A stretch of 64,000 bases of DNA from Hyphomonadaceae bacterium (lineage in GTDB: Bacteria; Pseudomonadota; Alphaproteobacteria; Caulobacterales; Hyphomonadaceae), in assembly GCA_024743315.1 (NCBI GenBank), contig JANSWU010000004.1, positions 1 to 64,000 on the forward strand. The letters are read 5' to 3'. The notes under the pieces were generated by a model. It had not been told where the DNA came from, did no database searches, and saw nothing but the letters and a program-made list of their open reading frames with translations. The position numbers were made by a program, and so were the translations under genes. Below are positions 1-12,112 of the stretch, piece by piece; position 1 is the stretch's first letter, and the number at the start of each line of letters is the position of its first letter.

Positions 1-141
1 ATAAGAACGCTTCTCCGCGCCCGTGACATCTGCCAGCACCATCGTGATCGCTGCGGTCAGCGTCGTCTTACCATGGTCCACGTGACCAATCGTGCCGATG
101 TTCACGTGCGGCTTATTACGCTCAAACTTTGCCTTGGCCAT
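1..141 (-). CDS. tuf: Elongation factor Tu, N-terminal part (cut by window edge)
   Basis: The 47 visible codons start at an ATG at 141 and run off the left edge. They read as the N-terminus of EF-Tu: the opening [20 protein letters not shown] is followed by the P-loop [10 protein letters not shown], which binds GTP phosphates. EF-Tu delivers aminoacyl-tRNA to the ribosomal A site in the cytoplasm. A strong ribosome binding site (AGGAGAG) sits just upstream. The gene is the last visible member of the rpsL-rpsG-fusA-tuf string, 94 nt after the fusA stop codon. The effector and tRNA-binding parts lie outside the window. Identity is very secure; whether this is tufA or a second copy cannot be told. 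Confidence 0.96.
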   Translation of the reverse strand, partial: MAKAKFERNKPHVNIGTIGHVDHGKTTLTAAITMVLADVTGAEKRSY

Positions 142-208
142 TATACTCTCCTGTATCTACAGCCTGAATTCTAATTTCGGTCGTCCGGATCGGTCATCGG
201 GCCCTGTA

Positions 209-243
209 CGGGCTAACGATCGATCCGGGAGTTCGTTAGCCCG
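209..243 (-). terminator. Perfect 11-bp inverted repeat at the fusA stop / fusA-tuf junction
   Basis: The arms CGGGCTAACGA (209-219) and TCGTTAGCCCG (233-243) are perfectly complementary around a 13-nt loop. The structure spans the fusA stop codon (236-238). No U-run follows on the minus strand, so it is better read as an intercistronic hairpin (mRNA processing, attenuation or a 3-prime stability element for fusA) than as a complete intrinsic terminator. It could let tuf be expressed at a level different from fusA. Confidence 0.5.
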
Positions 244-2356
244 CAAGCTCTTGAGTGATCTTCTGAGCTTCCGCCTTTGGAACCTCAGCATAGTGATCGA
301 ACTGCATGGTGAACTGGGCCCGGCCTTGTGACATGCCGCGCAGGTCAGACACATAACCAAACATATTCACCAGTGGCACAAAGGCGTTGATCGCTGTCGC
401 ATTACCACGCGGCTCAGAGCCCTGGATTTGGCCACGACGCGAGTTCAGGTCGCCAATGATGTCGCCCATATAATCTTCCGGGGTGACAACTTCCACACGC
501 ATGACCGGTTCCATCAGGCGTGGGTCGCCTTCAGACTTCAGCTCACGGAAAGCCGCACGCGCGGCGATCTCGAACGCCAGAACGCTGGAGTCGACATCGT
601 GGAACGCGCCGTCGGTCAAGGTCGCCTTGAAGTCGGTCACAGGATAACCGGCCAGGAGCCCGTTTTCCTTCGCCATTTTCAGGCCATTCTCGACCCCTGG
701 AATGTATTCCTTCGGCACAGAGCCACCGACAATCTTGCTTTCAAACTCGAAGCCAGAGCCAGCTTCCAGCGGTTCAAACGTGATTTTCACGCGGGCAAAC
801 TGACCCGAACCACCCGACTGTTTCTTGTGCGTATAGTCGATATCCGCCGGACGGCCGAGCGCTTCGCGATAAGCCACTTTTGGCTGACCGATATTCGCTT
901 CGACTTTAAACTCACGCTTCAGGCGGTCGACCAGAATGTCGAGGTGAAGTTCGCCCATGCCTTTCATGATGGTCTGGCCAGACTCAAAGTCAGACTCGAC
1001 CTGGAAGCTCGGGTCTTCGGCAGCGAGACGCTGCAGACCAACAGACATTTTCTCCTGGTCAGCTTTCGACTTTGGCTCAACCGCAATCTCAATCACCGGA
1101 TCCGGGAAGGTCATCGTCTCGAGCACGACCGGGTCATTTTTCGCACACAGCGTATCACCGGTTGTCGTCGCTTTCAGACCGGCCAGAGCGATAATGTCGC
1201 CGGCATAGGCCTCTTCAATCTCTTCGCGATTGTTCGAGTGCATCATCATCATCCGACCAATGCGCTCTTGCTTGTCCTTGGTCGAGTTCAGCATTGAGCC
1301 GCCCTTGGTCATCACACCAGAATAGATGCGCACAAAGGTGAGCGAGCCCACAAACGGGTCATTCATGATTTTAAAGGCCAGACCAGCAAAAGGCTGATTG
1401 TCATCGGCTGAGCGCGCAATGTCGCGCGTCTCGGTTTCGTCGCCCGGCTTAAAGCCCATATAGGCTGGCACATCGAGCGGGCTCGGCAAATAGTCGAGCA
1501 CGGCGTTCAGCATCGGCTGGACGCCCTTATTCTTGAATGCAGAGCCGCAGATCACTGGCACAAAGGCCATGTCCAGCGTGCCCTTGCGGATCAGCGCGCG
1601 CAGCTTCTCGATCGAAGGCTCTTCGCCTTCGAGATAGGCTTCCATGGCTTCTTCGTCTTGCTCAACGGCAAGCTCGACCATTTCAGAGCGCATTTCCTCG
1701 GCTTTTGCCTTGAGGCTGTCGCGGATCTCACGCAATTCCCAGGTCGCGCCGAGGTCTTCACCGGCCCAAACCCATTCCTGCATGGTGATCAGGTCGACAT
1801 GGCCTTCGAGCTCATTCTCGGCCCCGATCGGCAGCTGGATCGGCAGCGGCTGAGCGCCGGTACGGTCCTTGATCATGTCGACACAGTTGAAGAAGTCAGC
1901 GCCGATCTTGTCCATCTTGTTGACGAACACGATACGCGGCACGTGATAACGGTCAGCCTGACGCCAAACGGTTTCAGTTTGCGGCTCAACCCCAGCATTG
2001 GCGTCCAGCACACAGACAGCGCCATCAAGCACAGCCAGCGAACGCTCAACTTCAATCGTGAAGTCCACGTGTCCCGGTGTGTCGATAATGTTCAGGCGGT
2101 GCTTTTCCGTTTGGGCAGTGTTGCCGTCTTCGGTGCGCTCCCAGAACGTGGTGGTCGCAGCAGACGTGATCGTGATACCACGCTCTTGCTCCTGCTCCAT
2201 CCAGTCCATGGTTGCAGCGCCATCATGCACTTCGCCAATTTTGTGCGACTTGCCTGTATAGTACAGAATGCGTTCAGACGTCGTGGTCTTACCAGCGTCA
2301 ATGTGCGCCATAATACCAAAGTTACGATAGCGCTCCAGCGGATATTCGCGGGCCAT
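236..2356 (-). CDS. fusA: Elongation factor G
   Basis: This is the 706-residue translocation GTPase, of usual length for EF-G. The G1 motif is [10 protein letters not shown] (about residues 16-25), the G3 motif is DTPGHVDFT, and the G4 motif is [10 protein letters not shown]. Domain II follows, then the domain IV-V region, which includes the [16 protein letters not shown] stretch. It moves tRNA and mRNA through the ribosome after peptide bond formation and works with RRF in recycling. It lies 56 nt after rpsG and 94 nt before tuf in one minus-strand transcription unit. The ATG at 2356 begins the conserved [21 protein letters not shown]-terminus, so the start is secure. Confidence 0.98.
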   Translation of the reverse strand: MAREYPLERYRNFGIMAHIDAGKTTTSERILYYTGKSHKIGEVHDGAATMDWMEQEQERGITITSAATTTFWERTEDGNTAQTEKHRLNIIDTPGHVDFTIEVERSLAVLDGAVCVLDANAGVEPQTETVWRQADRYHVPRIVFVNKMDKIGADFFNCVDMIKDRTGAQPLPIQLPIGAENELEGHVDLITMQEWVWAGEDLGATWELREIRDSLKAKAEEMRSEMVELAVEQDEEAMEAYLEGEEPSIEKLRALIRKGTLDMAFVPVICGSAFKNKGVQPMLNAVLDYLPSPLDVPAYMGFKPGDETETRDIARSADDNQPFAGLAFKIMNDPFVGSLTFVRIYSGVMTKGGSMLNSTKDKQERIGRMMMMHSNNREEIEEAYAGDIIALAGLKATTTGDTLCAKNDPVVLETMTFPDPVIEIAVEPKSKADQEKMSVGLQRLAAEDPSFQVESDFESGQTIMKGMGELHLDILVDRLKREFKVEANIGQPKVAYREALGRPADIDYTHKKQSGGSGQFARVKITFEPLEAGSGFEFESKIVGGSVPKEYIPGVENGLKMAKENGLLAGYPVTDFKATLTDGAFHDVDSSVLAFEIAARAAFRELKSEGDPRLMEPVMRVEVVTPEDYMGDIIGDLNSRRGQIQGSEPRGNATAINAFVPLVNMFGYVSDLRGMSQGRAQFTMQFDHYAEVPKAEAQKITQELAG

Positions 2357-2412
2357 GGGCTTTACCTTCGTAGTTGTGTTCCGGGAGGAAACGGAAGCTC
2401 TTTAAGTGAAAT

Positions 2413-2883
2413 CTACCAACGATAGTGCGAGAACGCGCGGTTGGCTTCCGCCATCTTGTGCGTATCTTCACGTTTCTTGACGGCATTGCCTCGACCTTGA
2501 GACGCATCCATCAATTCGCCAGCCAAACGCTCGCGCATCGTGTTTTCATTGCGGCTGCTTGCGGCCGCGGCGAGCCAGCGAATGGCCAGCGCCTGACGGC
2601 GGTCTGGGCGCACTTCAACCGGCACCTGGTAGGTTGCACCACCGACCCGGCGAGAGCGAACCTCGACGGCGGGTGAAATTGCTTCCAGCGCTTCGTGGAA
2701 GACCTCAACCGGGTCTTTCTTGGCGCGGGATTCAACCAGATCCAGAGCACCATAAACGATGCGCTCTGCAGTCGACTTTTTGCCGTCCTGCATGATCTGG
2801 TTCATGAATTTTGACAGGACAACGTCCTTGAATTTCGGATCAGGCAGGACCTGACGTTTTTCTGCGCGGTGACGACGAGACAT
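2413..2883 (-). CDS. rpsG: 30S ribosomal protein S7
   Basis: The 156-residue protein has the usual S7 length. It opens with [18 protein letters not shown] and contains the conserved [22 protein letters not shown] helix region and the [18 protein letters not shown] hairpin, which contacts 16S rRNA and the E-site tRNA. S7 nucleates assembly of the 30S head and in many bacteria autoregulates this operon. Only 15 nt separate it from rpsL upstream, so the two are almost certainly co-transcribed, with fusA 56 nt downstream. Confidence 0.98.
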   Translation of the reverse strand: MSRRHRAEKRQVLPDPKFKDVVLSKFMNQIMQDGKKSTAERIVYGALDLVESRAKKDPVEVFHEALEAISPAVEVRSRRVGGATYQVPVEVRPDRRQALAIRWLAAAASSRNENTMRERLAGELMDASQGRGNAVKKREDTHKMAEANRAFSHYRW

Positions 2884-2898
2884 ACTTTCAGCCCTCCC

Positions 2899-3270
2899 TT
2901 ATTTCGGTTTCTTCACGCCGTAATGCGAACGGCGCTGCTTACGATCTTTCACGCCCTGGGTATCCAGAACGCCGCGCAGGATGTGGTAACGTACACCTGG
3001 CAAGTCTTTAACGCGGCCACCCCGGATCAGAACCACAGAGTGCTCCTGCAGGTTATGGCCTTCACCTGGGATATAGCAAAGCGATTCAAATCCAGTCGTC
3101 AGGCGGACTTTGGCCACTTTCCGAAGCGCCGAGTTGGGCTTCTTAGGGGTGGTTGTATACACGCGTGTGCAAACACCGCGACGTTGAGGATTGCCCTTCA
3201 GGGCGGGGGTCTTGGAACGCTGCGGCTTAGGCTTGCGCGGCTTCCGGATCAGCTGTTGAATCGTCGGCAT
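2899..3270 (-). CDS. rpsL: 30S ribosomal protein S12
   Basis: The 123-residue protein is a standard S12, which lies at the decoding centre and controls translational accuracy. It contains [11 protein letters not shown] and [13 protein letters not shown]; both lysines whose mutation gives streptomycin resistance in other bacteria are the wild-type residues here. It heads the str-type operon (rpsL-rpsG-fusA-tuf). The gap up to rpoC (3271-3532) holds a plausible promoter and two hairpins, so this operon is likely transcribed independently of rpoBC, at least in part. Confidence 0.98.
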   Translation of the reverse strand: MPTIQQLIRKPRKPKPQRSKTPALKGNPQRRGVCTRVYTTTPKKPNSALRKVAKVRLTTGFESLCYIPGEGHNLQEHSVVLIRGGRVKDLPGVRYHILRGVLDTQGVKDRKQRRSHYGVKKPK

Positions 3271-3387
3271 AGGGGCCTTGATACTCTCTTGTTTCGTGGC
3301 CCCTGTCGGACCAATTTCAGGTGAGACACAAGACGGGCCGTGAGTTCCCTGCCCTGCATCCGCTCAATGGAATGTGTTTGCCAAACG

Positions 3388-3409
3388 GGTAATCCCCAAA
3401 AGGATTACC
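3388..3409 (-). promoter_or_regulatory. 8-bp hairpin in the rpsL leader
   Basis: GGTAATCC (3388-3395) and GGATTACC (3402-3409) form a perfect stem with a 6-nt loop. It lies between the proposed rpsL promoter and the rpsL start, so it would be in the 5-prime untranslated RNA. No U-run follows. A leader regulatory or ribosomal-protein-binding structure is possible but not shown. Confidence 0.35.
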
Positions 3410-3449
3410 GGGCAGACCCATTCGGACCTGCCCAGCCAGCATGTCGCGC

Positions 3450-3478
3450 GTGTTAAGGCCCCGCGCTGGCCACGTCAA
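3450..3478 (-). promoter_or_regulatory. Putative promoter of rpsL-rpsG-fusA-tuf
   Basis: On the minus strand a TTGACG box (3473-3478) and a TAACAC box (3450-3455) are separated by 17 nt. This is a good sigma-70-type arrangement with a strong -35, as is usual in alphaproteobacteria. It lies just beyond the inverted repeat that follows rpoC and about 180 nt before the rpsL start codon. Called on sequence match only. Confidence 0.45.
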
Positions 3479-3480
3479 GC

Positions 3481-3520
3481 CTTGGCGGCAGAGCTTTCAG
3501 CAATAAGCCCCGCCGCCAAG
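3481..3520 (-). terminator. Inverted repeat after rpoC
   Basis: CTTGGCGGC (3481-3489) and GCCGCCAAG (3512-3520) form a 9-bp stem around a 22-nt interior. It lies 12 nt past the rpoC stop codon and just before the proposed rpsL promoter. It lacks a clear U-run, so it may be a weak terminator or a 3-prime protecting hairpin of the rpoBC mRNA. Confidence 0.4.
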
Positions 3521-3532
3521 CTTAAATCGGAT

Positions 3533-6500
3533 TTACTCAGCCGCTTCTGGCGCCGGCAGAGAGGCCGCAGCCTCTTTCGCCGCCGCTTCGCGCTTGTTGC
3601 GCAGCTGCTGGTCGCGCTGGGCGGCAACTTTGCGCATTTCGCGCATGCCGCCACCGGTTCCGGCCGGGATCAGACGTCCAACAATGACGTTCTCTTTGAG
3701 GCCTTCGAGCGTATCAACCTTGCCTTGCAGCGCTGCTTCGGTCAGCACGCGAGTCGTTTCCTGGAACGAGGCCGCGGAGATGAAGCTGCGGGTTTGCAGC
3801 GAGGCTTTGGTGATGCCGAGCAGAACCGGAACCGCTGTCGCTTCGCGTTGGTCCGCTTTCTTGGACTTGCGCACCGCCGCATTGGCTTCTTCGAGTTCCA
3901 GCGCATCGACATGCTCACCTTTGATCAGCGTCGTTGTACCTGCATCCGTCACTTCGAACTTTTGCAGCATTTGACGCACAATCACTTCGATATGCTTGTC
4001 ATTGATCGGCACGCCCTGCAGACGATAGACCTTCTGGACCTCGTCGACGAGATAGTCGGCCAGCGCTTCGATGCCGAGGGTTGCGAGAATGTCCTGCGGG
4101 GCTGGGTTGCCGTCGATGATATAATCACCGCGCTTGACATAATCGCCATCCTGAACGTCGAGACGACGCGCTTTTGGCACCAGGAATTCGATTGGATCCT
4201 TGCCGTCTTCTTCCGGCACAATCGCAATCTTACGCTTCTGCTTGTACTCGCGAACGAACTGAATGCGGCCATCCATTTCGGCGATCACAGCATGATCCTT
4301 CGGACGACGGGCTTCGAACAATTCGGCCACGCGCGGCAGACCACCGGTAATGTCTTTGGTCTTGGCACCGCCCGTTGCGATACGCGCCATCGACTCACCG
4401 ACCTTGATCGTGTCGCCTTCTTCGACCGACAGGATCGCGCCGGGTGACAGCATGTAGCGGGCTTCATTGCCATTTGGCAGAGACAGCGCTTCGCCTTTGG
4501 CATTCACGATCATGATCGATGGACGCAGATCAGCGCCTTTCGAACCACGACCATCAATGATCACACGCGACGAAATACCGGTTGCTTCGTCAGTCTCTTC
4601 GCGAGCGGTCAGACCGTCAACGATGTCGACCAGACGGATCGTGCCTTCGACTTCAGAGATCATTGGCTGGGCAAATGGATCCCAGTCCGCGATCTTGTCG
4701 CCGGGCTTGACCTTCTTCTTGTCTTTGACCGACAGCGCCGTGCCATAAGTCGGCTTGAAGGTCTGACGGGTGCGTCCATCAGCATCTTCGATCGACACGA
4801 CCATGTGACGACCGGTAACGATCAGAGCGCCGTCTTCGCGTTTTACGAAGGTTGGGTTCTCAAACTTGATCTTACCTTCGACCTGCGCTTCGGCAGAGCT
4901 TTCTTCCGCCACGGACGCCGCGCCGCCAATGTGGAAGGTCCGCATGGTCAGCTGGGTACCTGGCTCACCGATGGACTGGGCCGCAATGACGCCAACCGCT
5001 TCGCCTTTATTGACGACTGTTCCTCGAGCAAGGTCACGCCCATAACAGGCGACACAGACGCCGATCTTGGTTTCACAGGTCAGGGGTGAACGCACCTTGA
5101 TGCGATCCACGCCGGCTTCTTCAATCGTCCGCGCAAGCACTTCATCGATATAAGTGTTCGCGGGTGCGACCAGCTCATCCGACTTCGGCGCTTTGACGTC
5201 CTCGCCGGTGACCCGGCCAAGAATGCGCTCACTCAGGGACACGACGACATCAGCGCCCTCCATAACGGCTGACAGTTCAATGCCCTGATCGGTGCCGCAA
5301 TCATCTTCGGTGACGATACAGTCCTGCGCCACGTCGACGAGACGACGGGTCAGATACCCGGAGTTGGCGGTTTTCAAAGCGGTGTCTGCGAGACCCTTAC
5401 GAGCGCCGTGCGTGGAGTTAAAGTACTCCTGAACGGTCAGACCCTCTTTGAAGTTCGAGATGATCGGCGTCTCGATGATGGAGCCATCCGGACGGGCCAT
5501 CAAGCCACGCATCCCCGCCAGCTGCTTCATCTGGTTCTTCGAGCCACGGGCGCCAGAGTGAGCCATCATGAAGACCGAGTTGGTCTCTTCCTGACGGCCC
5601 GTCTTCTTATCCGTGGCCGCTTCACCAGCCGCATCCATCATCGCATCGGCGACTTTGTCGGTACAGGTCGACCAGGCGTCGACGACTTTATTGTACTTCT
5701 CACCGCGCGTGATCAGACCGTCAGCATATTGACGCTCATACTCGGCCACCTGTTCTTTGGTTTGCTCAACCAGTTTCACTTTCGCGGCCGGGATCTTCAT
5801 ATCGTCCTTGCCGAACGAAATACCGGCTTTCGCCGCTTCCCGGAAACCGAGCGCCATCAGGCGGTCAGCAAAGATCACCGTCGCCTTCTGACCACAGTGA
5901 CGATAGACCTCGTCAATCAGTTTCCCGATATTCTTCTTGACCATCACATCGCTGAGGAGCTCCTCAGGATTGATCGTGTGATGGCGCGGGAAGATGTCAG
6001 CAATCATGTAACGACCCGGGGTCGTGTCGATGACTTTCGAAACGTCGTTTCCATCCTCGTCTTTCGAGTGGAACATCGCCTTGATCTTGGCGTGCATGGA
6101 CAGTTTGCCCGATGCCAGCGCGTGCTCAAGCTCGGCCATGTCGGAGATGACCATGCCTTCACCCTGCTCGCTCGGCTTGTCGAGCGAGAGATAGTAAAGG
6201 CCGAGAACGATGTCCTGAGACGGCACGATGATCGGCTTGCCATTGGCAGGCGAGAGGATGTTATTGGTCGACATCATCAGGACGCGCGCTTCCAGCTGAG
6301 CCTCGAGGCTGAGCGGTACGTGCACGGCCATCTGGTCGCCGTCAAAGTCAGCATTGAACGCCGCACAGACCAGCGGGTGCAGCTGGATCGCTTTGCCTTC
6401 GATCAGTTTTGGCTCGAATGCCTGGATCCCGAGACGGTGCAGTGTCGGTGCACGGTTCAGCAGAACCGGGTGCTCGCGAATGACCTCTTCGAGGATGTCC

Positions 6501-7732
6501 CAAACTTCTGGCTTTTCTTTCTCAACCAGCTTCTTCGCCGCCTTGACCGTTCCGGCCAGGCCCTTGGCGTCGAGGCGGGCATAGATAAACGGTTTGAACA
6601 GCTCGAGCGCCATCTTCTTGGGAAGTCCGCATTCGTGCAATTTCATGTTCGGGCCAACCACAATGACCGAACGACCAGAATAGTCGACGCGCTTGCCGAG
6701 CAGGTTCTGACGGAAACGACCGTGCTTGCCTTTCAGCATGTCTGACAGGGATTTCAGAGGCCGCTTATTGGTGCCGGTAATTGTCCGGCCACGACGGCCA
6801 TTGTCGAACAGGGCGTCGACGGATTCCTGCAGCATCCGCTTCTCATTCCGGATGATGATGTCCGGTGCGCGCAGCTCCATCAGGCGCTTCAGGCGGTTGT
6901 TCCGGTTGATCACCCGGCGATACAGATCGTTGAGGTCAGACGTCGCAAAACGACCGCCATCCAGCGGCACCAATGGACGCAGATCCGGCGGAATGACCGG
7001 CACGACATTGAGGATCATCCATTCCGGCTTGGCGCCAGAAGACAGGAAGGCCTCAACCACTTTCAAGCGCTTGGAATATTTCTTGGTTTTCAGCTCAGAC
7101 GTCGACTCGGCGAGATCCTCGCGCAGCTGGTCGGCAAGCAGATCGAGATCAAGCCCTTCAAGGATCTCTTTCACGGCTTCCGCACCAATCATTGCGGTGA
7201 ACGCGTCTTCGCCATGCTCATCCTGAAGATCCATATACTCTTCTTCAGTCAGCAGCTGCTTTGGCTCGAGCGGTGTCAGTCCAGGTTCGGTGACGACATA
7301 GCTCTCAAAATACAGCACGCGCTCAACATCTTTCAATGTCATGTCGAGCAACGTTGCGATCCGGGATGGCAGGGACTTCAGGAACCAGATATGAGCTACC
7401 GGCGAGGCCAGCTCAATGTGTCCCATCCGTTCACGGCGAACCTTTGCGAGCGTGACTTCAACGCCGCATTTCTCACAGATAATTCCGCGATATTTGATCC
7501 GCTTGTATTTGCCGCAAAGACACTCATAATCTTTGATCGGCCCGAAGATCCGCGCACAGAACAGACCGTCGCGCTCAGGCTTGAACGTCCGGTAGTTGAT
7601 GGTCTCTGGCTTCTTGATCTCGCCGGACGACCAGCCACGGATCTTTTCCGGGCTGGCGATCGTGATCCGGATCGCGTCGAAGCTAGGGACTTCTTCTTTT
7701 TGTCTGTAAATGCTGGCTACATCTTGGCGCAT
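3533..7732 (-). CDS. rpoC: DNA-directed RNA polymerase subunit beta-prime
   Basis: The 1399-residue protein has the usual proteobacterial beta-prime length. The N-terminal zinc ribbon is seen in [20 protein letters not shown] (about residues 71-90). The active-site magnesium loop is [12 protein letters not shown], where three aspartates coordinate the catalytic Mg2+. A second cysteine cluster ([15 protein letters not shown]) lies in the C-terminal half. The C-terminus is alanine/glutamate-rich. It pairs with beta to form the catalytic cleft of the polymerase. It follows rpoB by 96 nt, and an AAGGAG box precedes its ATG. Start and identity are secure. Confidence 0.98.
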   Translation of the reverse strand: MRQDVASIYRQKEEVPSFDAIRITIASPEKIRGWSSGEIKKPETINYRTFKPERDGLFCARIFGPIKDYECLCGKYKRIKYRGIICEKCGVEVTLAKVRRERMGHIELASPVAHIWFLKSLPSRIATLLDMTLKDVERVLYFESYVVTEPGLTPLEPKQLLTEEEYMDLQDEHGEDAFTAMIGAEAVKEILEGLDLDLLADQLREDLAESTSELKTKKYSKRLKVVEAFLSSGAKPEWMILNVVPVIPPDLRPLVPLDGGRFATSDLNDLYRRVINRNNRLKRLMELRAPDIIIRNEKRMLQESVDALFDNGRRGRTITGTNKRPLKSLSDMLKGKHGRFRQNLLGKRVDYSGRSVIVVGPNMKLHECGLPKKMALELFKPFIYARLDAKGLAGTVKAAKKLVEKEKPEVWDILEEVIREHPVLLNRAPTLHRLGIQAFEPKLIEGKAIQLHPLVCAAFNADFDGDQMAVHVPLSLEAQLEARVLMMSTNNILSPANGKPIIVPSQDIVLGLYYLSLDKPSEQGEGMVISDMAELEHALASGKLSMHAKIKAMFHSKDEDGNDVSKVIDTTPGRYMIADIFPRHHTINPEELLSDVMVKKNIGKLIDEVYRHCGQKATVIFADRLMALGFREAAKAGISFGKDDMKIPAAKVKLVEQTKEQVAEYERQYADGLITRGEKYNKVVDAWSTCTDKVADAMMDAAGEAATDKKTGRQEETNSVFMMAHSGARGSKNQMKQLAGMRGLMARPDGSIIETPIISNFKEGLTVQEYFNSTHGARKGLADTALKTANSGYLTRRLVDVAQDCIVTEDDCGTDQGIELSAVMEGADVVVSLSERILGRVTGEDVKAPKSDELVAPANTYIDEVLARTIEEAGVDRIKVRSPLTCETKIGVCVACYGRDLARGTVVNKGEAVGVIAAQSIGEPGTQLTMRTFHIGGAASVAEESSAEAQVEGKIKFENPTFVKREDGALIVTGRHMVVSIEDADGRTRQTFKPTYGTALSVKDKKKVKPGDKIADWDPFAQPMISEVEGTIRLVDIVDGLTAREETDEATGISSRVIIDGRGSKGADLRPSIMIVNAKGEALSLPNGNEARYMLSPGAILSVEEGDTIKVGESMARIATGGAKTKDITGGLPRVAELFEARRPKDHAVIAEMDGRIQFVREYKQKRKIAIVPEEDGKDPIEFLVPKARRLDVQDGDYVKRGDYIIDGNPAPQDILATLGIEALADYLVDEVQKVYRLQGVPINDKHIEVIVRQMLQKFEVTDAGTTTLIKGEHVDALELEEANAAVRKSKKADQREATAVPVLLGITKASLQTRSFISAASFQETTRVLTEAALQGKVDTLEGLKENVIVGRLIPAGTGGGMREMRKVAAQRDQQLRNKREAAAKEAAASLPAPEAAE

Positions 7733-7828
7733 ATGTTTCCACTCCTTGGGAGGGTTTGGTCGGCTTCCCCGCCGAAAATCCGACCTGTGAACCTGTTTAC
7801 TCTACTGACCTATTTCAAGGCGTGACGG

Positions 7829-10800
7829 CTATTCAGCCGCCACGTTTGAGTCTCCGTCATTGTCTCCGATCAGCTCGACATTGAGGCCGAGCGATCGCAT
7901 CTCTTTGATCAGCACGTTGAAGCTTTCCGGAATACCGGCTTCGAACGTGTCATCGCCGCGGACAATGGCTTCGTACACTTTCGCACGACCCGCTGTATCA
8001 TCCGATTTGACAGTGAGCATTTCCTGCAGCGTGTAAGCTGCGCCATAGGCCTCGAGGGCCCAGACTTCCATCTCACCGAAGCGCTGACCGCCGAACTGGG
8101 CTTTGCCGCCCAGAGGCTGCTGCGTGACCAGAGAATAGGGTCCGGTTGACCGAGCATGGATCTTCTCGTCGACCAGGTGGTGCAGTTTGAGAAGATACTT
8201 GTAGCCGACCGTTACCGGGCGCTTGAATTGCTCACCGGTACGACCATCAAAGACCACGGATTGACCGGAGCCATCAAGGCCAGCGCGTTCGAGCATCTCA
8301 ACAATGTCCGGCTCGCGAGCGCCATCAAAGACCGGCGTCGCAAACGGAACACCTTTCTTCAAGTTGCCCGCCAGCTCGACCAGCTCTTCATCGGTATCTG
8401 GCAATGGCTCATCCTTGCCATAGACCTTTTCCAAAGTCTTGCGCAGGGCCTTACCATCATTATTGGCGTGCCATTCTTCCAGCGATTCCGTGACCAGCTT
8501 ACCGAGACCTGCCGCGGCCCAGCCGAGATGGGTTTCGAGAATCTGACCGACATTCATCCGTGATGGAACCCCGAGCGGGTTGAGCACGATATCGACCGGC
8601 GTGCCGTCCTCCAGGAATGGCATGTCCTCGATCGGGTTGATTTTCGAAATCACACCCTTGTTGCCGTGACGTCCGGCCATCTTGTCGCCTGGCTGCAGCT
8701 TGCGCTTCACAGCGAGGAAGACTTTTACGACTTTCATCACGCCGGGCGGCAAGTCATCGCCCTGCTGAACCTTGTCGACCTTGTCATTGAAGCGAGCTTC
8801 CAGCTCGCGGATCGCCTCGTCGAACTGCTCGCGCAGCGCGTCGATCTCGGCTTGTGCCTTTTCAGACTTTAGCGCGATCTCCCAGAGATCCCGATCAGAC
8901 AGTTCTTCCAAGCTGGCCGCTGTGATCTTGCCGGTCTTGAAGCCTTTTGGCCCAGCGGCCGCTTCTTTGCCGGTCAGAACCTGACGCAGACGATTATAAG
9001 TGTTGCGCTCGAGGATAGACTGTTCGTCTTCCTTATCCTCTTGCAGCTGTTCGATCTGCTCACGCTCGATTTGCAGCGCGCGCTGGTCCTTATCGATGCC
9101 GTGGCGGTTAAAGACGCGCACTTCAACCACGGTTCCAGCATCGCCCGGAGGCACACGCAGCGACGTGTCACGCACGTCTGAGGCTTTCTCACCAAAGATC
9201 GCGCGCAGAAGTTTTACTTCTGGCGTCATTGGGCTCTCGCCCTTTGGCGTCACCTTGCCGACGAGAATGTCTCCGGCTTTGACTTCAGCACCCACCGCAA
9301 CGATCCCGGCTTCGTCGAGATTTCGCAGCGCTTCTTCACCGACATTCGGAATGTCCCGGGTGATTTCTTCCGGGCCAAGCTTGGTGTCGCGGGCCGCGAT
9401 CTCAAATTCTTCCAGGTGGATCGAAGTGTAGACATCATCGCGCACAATGCGCTCAGAAATCAGGATCGAGTCCTCAAAGTTATAGCCATTCCAAGGCATG
9501 AACGCGACGAGCACGTTACGGCCGAGCGCCAGCTCGCCAAGATCTGTCGATGGGCCGTCAGCGATAATGTCGCCTTGCTTGACCTCATCGCCCACTTTCA
9601 CGATTGGGCGCTGGTTGATGCAGCTATTCTGGTTCGAACGGCGGAACTTGGAGAGGCGGTATATGTCCACACCGGACTTGCCTTCCAGGTCTTCGGTTGC
9701 CCGGACAACGATCCGCGTGCCATCCACCTGCTCGATCACACCAGCGCGGGAAGCGACCACTGCAGCGCGGCTATCGCGCGCCACAACGGCTTCCATCCCG
9801 GTGCCGACCAGTGGCGCATCGGTTTGCACCAATGGCACCGCCTGACGTTGCATGTTCGAGCCCATTAGCGCGCGGTTCGCGTCGTCATTCTCGAGGAATG
9901 GGATCAAAGCCGCAGCTACCGAAACAACCTGTTTCGGCGAAACGTCCATATACTGAACGTCTTCCTTGAGCACGAGCATCGCCTCGCCATTAACACGGGC
10001 ATTTGCAAATTCGTTGACCAGCTCGCCTTTCGGGGTGACCTGCGTGTTGGCCTGGGCAATCTTGTAAAGCTGCTCTTCCATGGCCGACAGATACACGACC
10101 TCATCGGTCAGCTTGCCGTTCTCAACTTTCCGGTACGGGCTTTCAATAAAGCCATACTTGTTGACCCGCGCATGCGTCGCAAGCGAGTTGATCAGGCCGA
10201 TATTCGGGCCTTCCGGCGTTTCAATCGGGCAGATCCGACCATAATGGGTCGGGTGCACGTCGCGGACCTCAAAGCCTGCGCGCTCCCGCGTCAGGCCGCC
10301 AGGACCAAGCGCTGAGAGGCGTCTTTTGTGCGTAATCTCGGACAGCGGGTTGGTTTGGTCCATGAACTGAGACAGCTGCGAGGAGCCGAAGAATTCGCGC
10401 ACAGAGGCGACCACCGGCTTCGCATTGATCAGATCATTCGGCATCACCGTGTCGATATCGACAGAGCTCATTCGCTCCTTGATCGCACGCTCCATGCGCA
10501 CCAGACCAATCCGGTAATTGTTCTCCATCAACTCACCGACCGAGCGCACCCGGCGGTTGCCGAGATTGTCGATATCGTCGACTTCGCCTTTGCCGTCCTT
10601 GAGGTCGAGAATGACCTTCATGACGCCGGTAATGTCATCATTGCGGAGCGTCCGCTCGGTGTCTTCAGCCGGCTCATAGCCCGGCACAGCCACTTTCAGA
10701 CGCGTGTTCATTTTCACCCGGCCAACAGCAGACAGGTCGTAGCGCTCAGAATCGAAGAAGAGCTGATTGAACAGCGCATCTGCCGCTTCCTGGGTCGGCG

Positions 10801-11947
10801 GCTCACCAGGACGCATGACACGATAAATGTCCGACAGCGCTTCGAAGCGAGTGTCGTTTTTGTCGGCTTTCAGCGTGTTGCGCAGCCAGGGGCCGCGGCC
10901 ACCGCCATCAACGTCGAGCACTTCAATCGCTTTGATTTTCTGCTCGCGCAGTTCAGCCAGCAGCTCTTCGTCGAGCAGATCGCCGGACTCGCCGTAAATC
11001 TCGCCAGTCTTGCGATTAACGATGTCGCGCGCCAGGAACTTGTTCTCGAGCGCCGAGGTTGGCAGCAGCAGCTCTTCAGTGCCGCCTTCAACGATCCGCT
11101 TGACCGCCAGGGCGGTGATCTTGCGATCCGCCGGAGCGACCACTTTGCCAGATTTGGCATCGACGAGGTCGAAAGTCGGCTTCACCCCTTTCCAGGCATC
11201 TGGATTAAAGCCGGTGATCCAGCCTTTCTTGTCCAGACGGTAGATCGAGTGGGTGTAGAACATGTCGAGGATCTGATCGGCGTCATAGCCAAGCGCCATT
11301 AACAGCGTCGTCGCTGGCAGCTTACGCTTACGGTCGATCCGGACGTTCAGGATATCCTTGGCATCGAACTCAAAATCGAGCCACGAGCCGCGGTACGGAA
11401 TGATCCGCGCCGCGAACAGGAGCTTTCCTGAAGAGTGGGTCTTACCCTTATCGTGATCGAAGAACACACCTGGCGACCGGTGCATCTGGCTCACGATCAC
11501 ACGCTCCGTCCCGTTGACGATGAACGTGCCTTTATTGGTCATCAGCGGAATATCGCCGAGATAGACCTCTTGCTCTTTAACTTCTTTGACCGACTTGGCG
11601 CCGGTGTCCTCATCAATGTCAAACACGACCAACTGCAGACGCACTTTCAGGGGCGCCGCATAAGTCAGGTCGCGCTGCATGCATTCTTCCGTGTCGAATT
11701 TCGGCGGCTCAAACTCATACGAGACATATTCGAGCGACGCGCGCTCATTGAAATCGATGATTGGGAACACTGACTTGAACACGCCGCCGAGACCATCATC
11801 GGTCCGCTCATGCTGCGGTGTGTTCATCTGCAGGAAGTGTTCATATGAGGAGCGCTGAACCTCGATGAGGTTTGGCATATCGATGGCTTCGGGAATTTTG
11901 CCGAAGGATTTGCGGATGCGTTTCTTTTCAGTGAAAGAGAGTGCCAT
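7829..11947 (-). CDS. rpoB: DNA-directed RNA polymerase subunit beta
   Basis: The 1372-residue beta subunit has normal length. The rifampicin-binding region reads [29 protein letters not shown]. The Asp, His and Ser positions most often mutated in resistant strains carry the susceptible-type residues. Further conserved blocks include [34 protein letters not shown] and [17 protein letters not shown] in the catalytic region. Next to it are rplL upstream (165 nt with two hairpins) and rpoC downstream (96 nt). The extended gap to rplL is the usual place for attenuation that sets the ribosomal protein to polymerase ratio. Confidence 0.98.
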   Translation of the reverse strand: MALSFTEKKRIRKSFGKIPEAIDMPNLIEVQRSSYEHFLQMNTPQHERTDDGLGGVFKSVFPIIDFNERASLEYVSYEFEPPKFDTEECMQRDLTYAAPLKVRLQLVVFDIDEDTGAKSVKEVKEQEVYLGDIPLMTNKGTFIVNGTERVIVSQMHRSPGVFFDHDKGKTHSSGKLLFAARIIPYRGSWLDFEFDAKDILNVRIDRKRKLPATTLLMALGYDADQILDMFYTHSIYRLDKKGWITGFNPDAWKGVKPTFDLVDAKSGKVVAPADRKITALAVKRIVEGGTEELLLPTSALENKFLARDIVNRKTGEIYGESGDLLDEELLAELREQKIKAIEVLDVDGGGRGPWLRNTLKADKNDTRFEALSDIYRVMRPGEPPTQEAADALFNQLFFDSERYDLSAVGRVKMNTRLKVAVPGYEPAEDTERTLRNDDITGVMKVILDLKDGKGEVDDIDNLGNRRVRSVGELMENNYRIGLVRMERAIKERMSSVDIDTVMPNDLINAKPVVASVREFFGSSQLSQFMDQTNPLSEITHKRRLSALGPGGLTRERAGFEVRDVHPTHYGRICPIETPEGPNIGLINSLATHARVNKYGFIESPYRKVENGKLTDEVVYLSAMEEQLYKIAQANTQVTPKGELVNEFANARVNGEAMLVLKEDVQYMDVSPKQVVSVAAALIPFLENDDANRALMGSNMQRQAVPLVQTDAPLVGTGMEAVVARDSRAAVVASRAGVIEQVDGTRIVVRATEDLEGKSGVDIYRLSKFRRSNQNSCINQRPIVKVGDEVKQGDIIADGPSTDLGELALGRNVLVAFMPWNGYNFEDSILISERIVRDDVYTSIHLEEFEIAARDTKLGPEEITRDIPNVGEEALRNLDEAGIVAVGAEVKAGDILVGKVTPKGESPMTPEVKLLRAIFGEKASDVRDTSLRVPPGDAGTVVEVRVFNRHGIDKDQRALQIEREQIEQLQEDKEDEQSILERNTYNRLRQVLTGKEAAAGPKGFKTGKITAASLEELSDRDLWEIALKSEKAQAEIDALREQFDEAIRELEARFNDKVDKVQQGDDLPPGVMKVVKVFLAVKRKLQPGDKMAGRHGNKGVISKINPIEDMPFLEDGTPVDIVLNPLGVPSRMNVGQILETHLGWAAAGLGKLVTESLEEWHANNDGKALRKTLEKVYGKDEPLPDTDEELVELAGNLKKGVPFATPVFDGAREPDIVEMLERAGLDGSGQSVVFDGRTGEQFKRPVTVGYKYLLKLHHLVDEKIHARSTGPYSLVTQQPLGGKAQFGGQRFGEMEVWALEAYGAAYTLQEMLTVKSDDTAGRAKVYEAIVRGDDTFEAGIPESFNVLIKEMRSLGLNVELIGDNDGDSNVAAE

Positions 11948-12013
11948 CTTGTCTTCCGTTTTGTGCCACTCGGCCCGTCGACCAAAGCAGCGTGTCGCCT
12001 AGAACGCGAGGAC

Positions 12014-12040
12014 GCGGCAAAGCCAATAAGGCCTTGCCGC
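12014..12040 (-). terminator. Attenuator-like hairpin between rplL and rpoB
   Basis: GCGGCAAAGCC (12014-12024) and GGCCTTGCCGC (12030-12040) pair over 11 positions with one wobble and a 5-nt loop. It lies within the 165-nt rplL-rpoB gap. In other proteobacteria this gap carries an attenuator and an RNase III site that lower rpoBC expression relative to rplJL; the same role is inferred here. Confidence 0.45.
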
Positions 12041-12092
12041 GCTTATTACTTACGGGGAGCGCTTCGCGCACACGCTTGCCCGTACTGTACGC

Positions 12093-12106
12093 GCCCCTTG
12101 CGGGGC
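12093..12106 (-). terminator. Second, smaller hairpin in the rplL-rpoB gap
   Basis: GCCCC (12093-12097) and GGGGC (12102-12106) form a short GC-only stem 7 nt after the rplL stop codon. With the larger hairpin at 12014-12040 it gives two successive structures in the rplL-rpoB spacer. No long U-run is seen. Confidence 0.3.
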
Positions 12107-12112
12107 AGAAGC

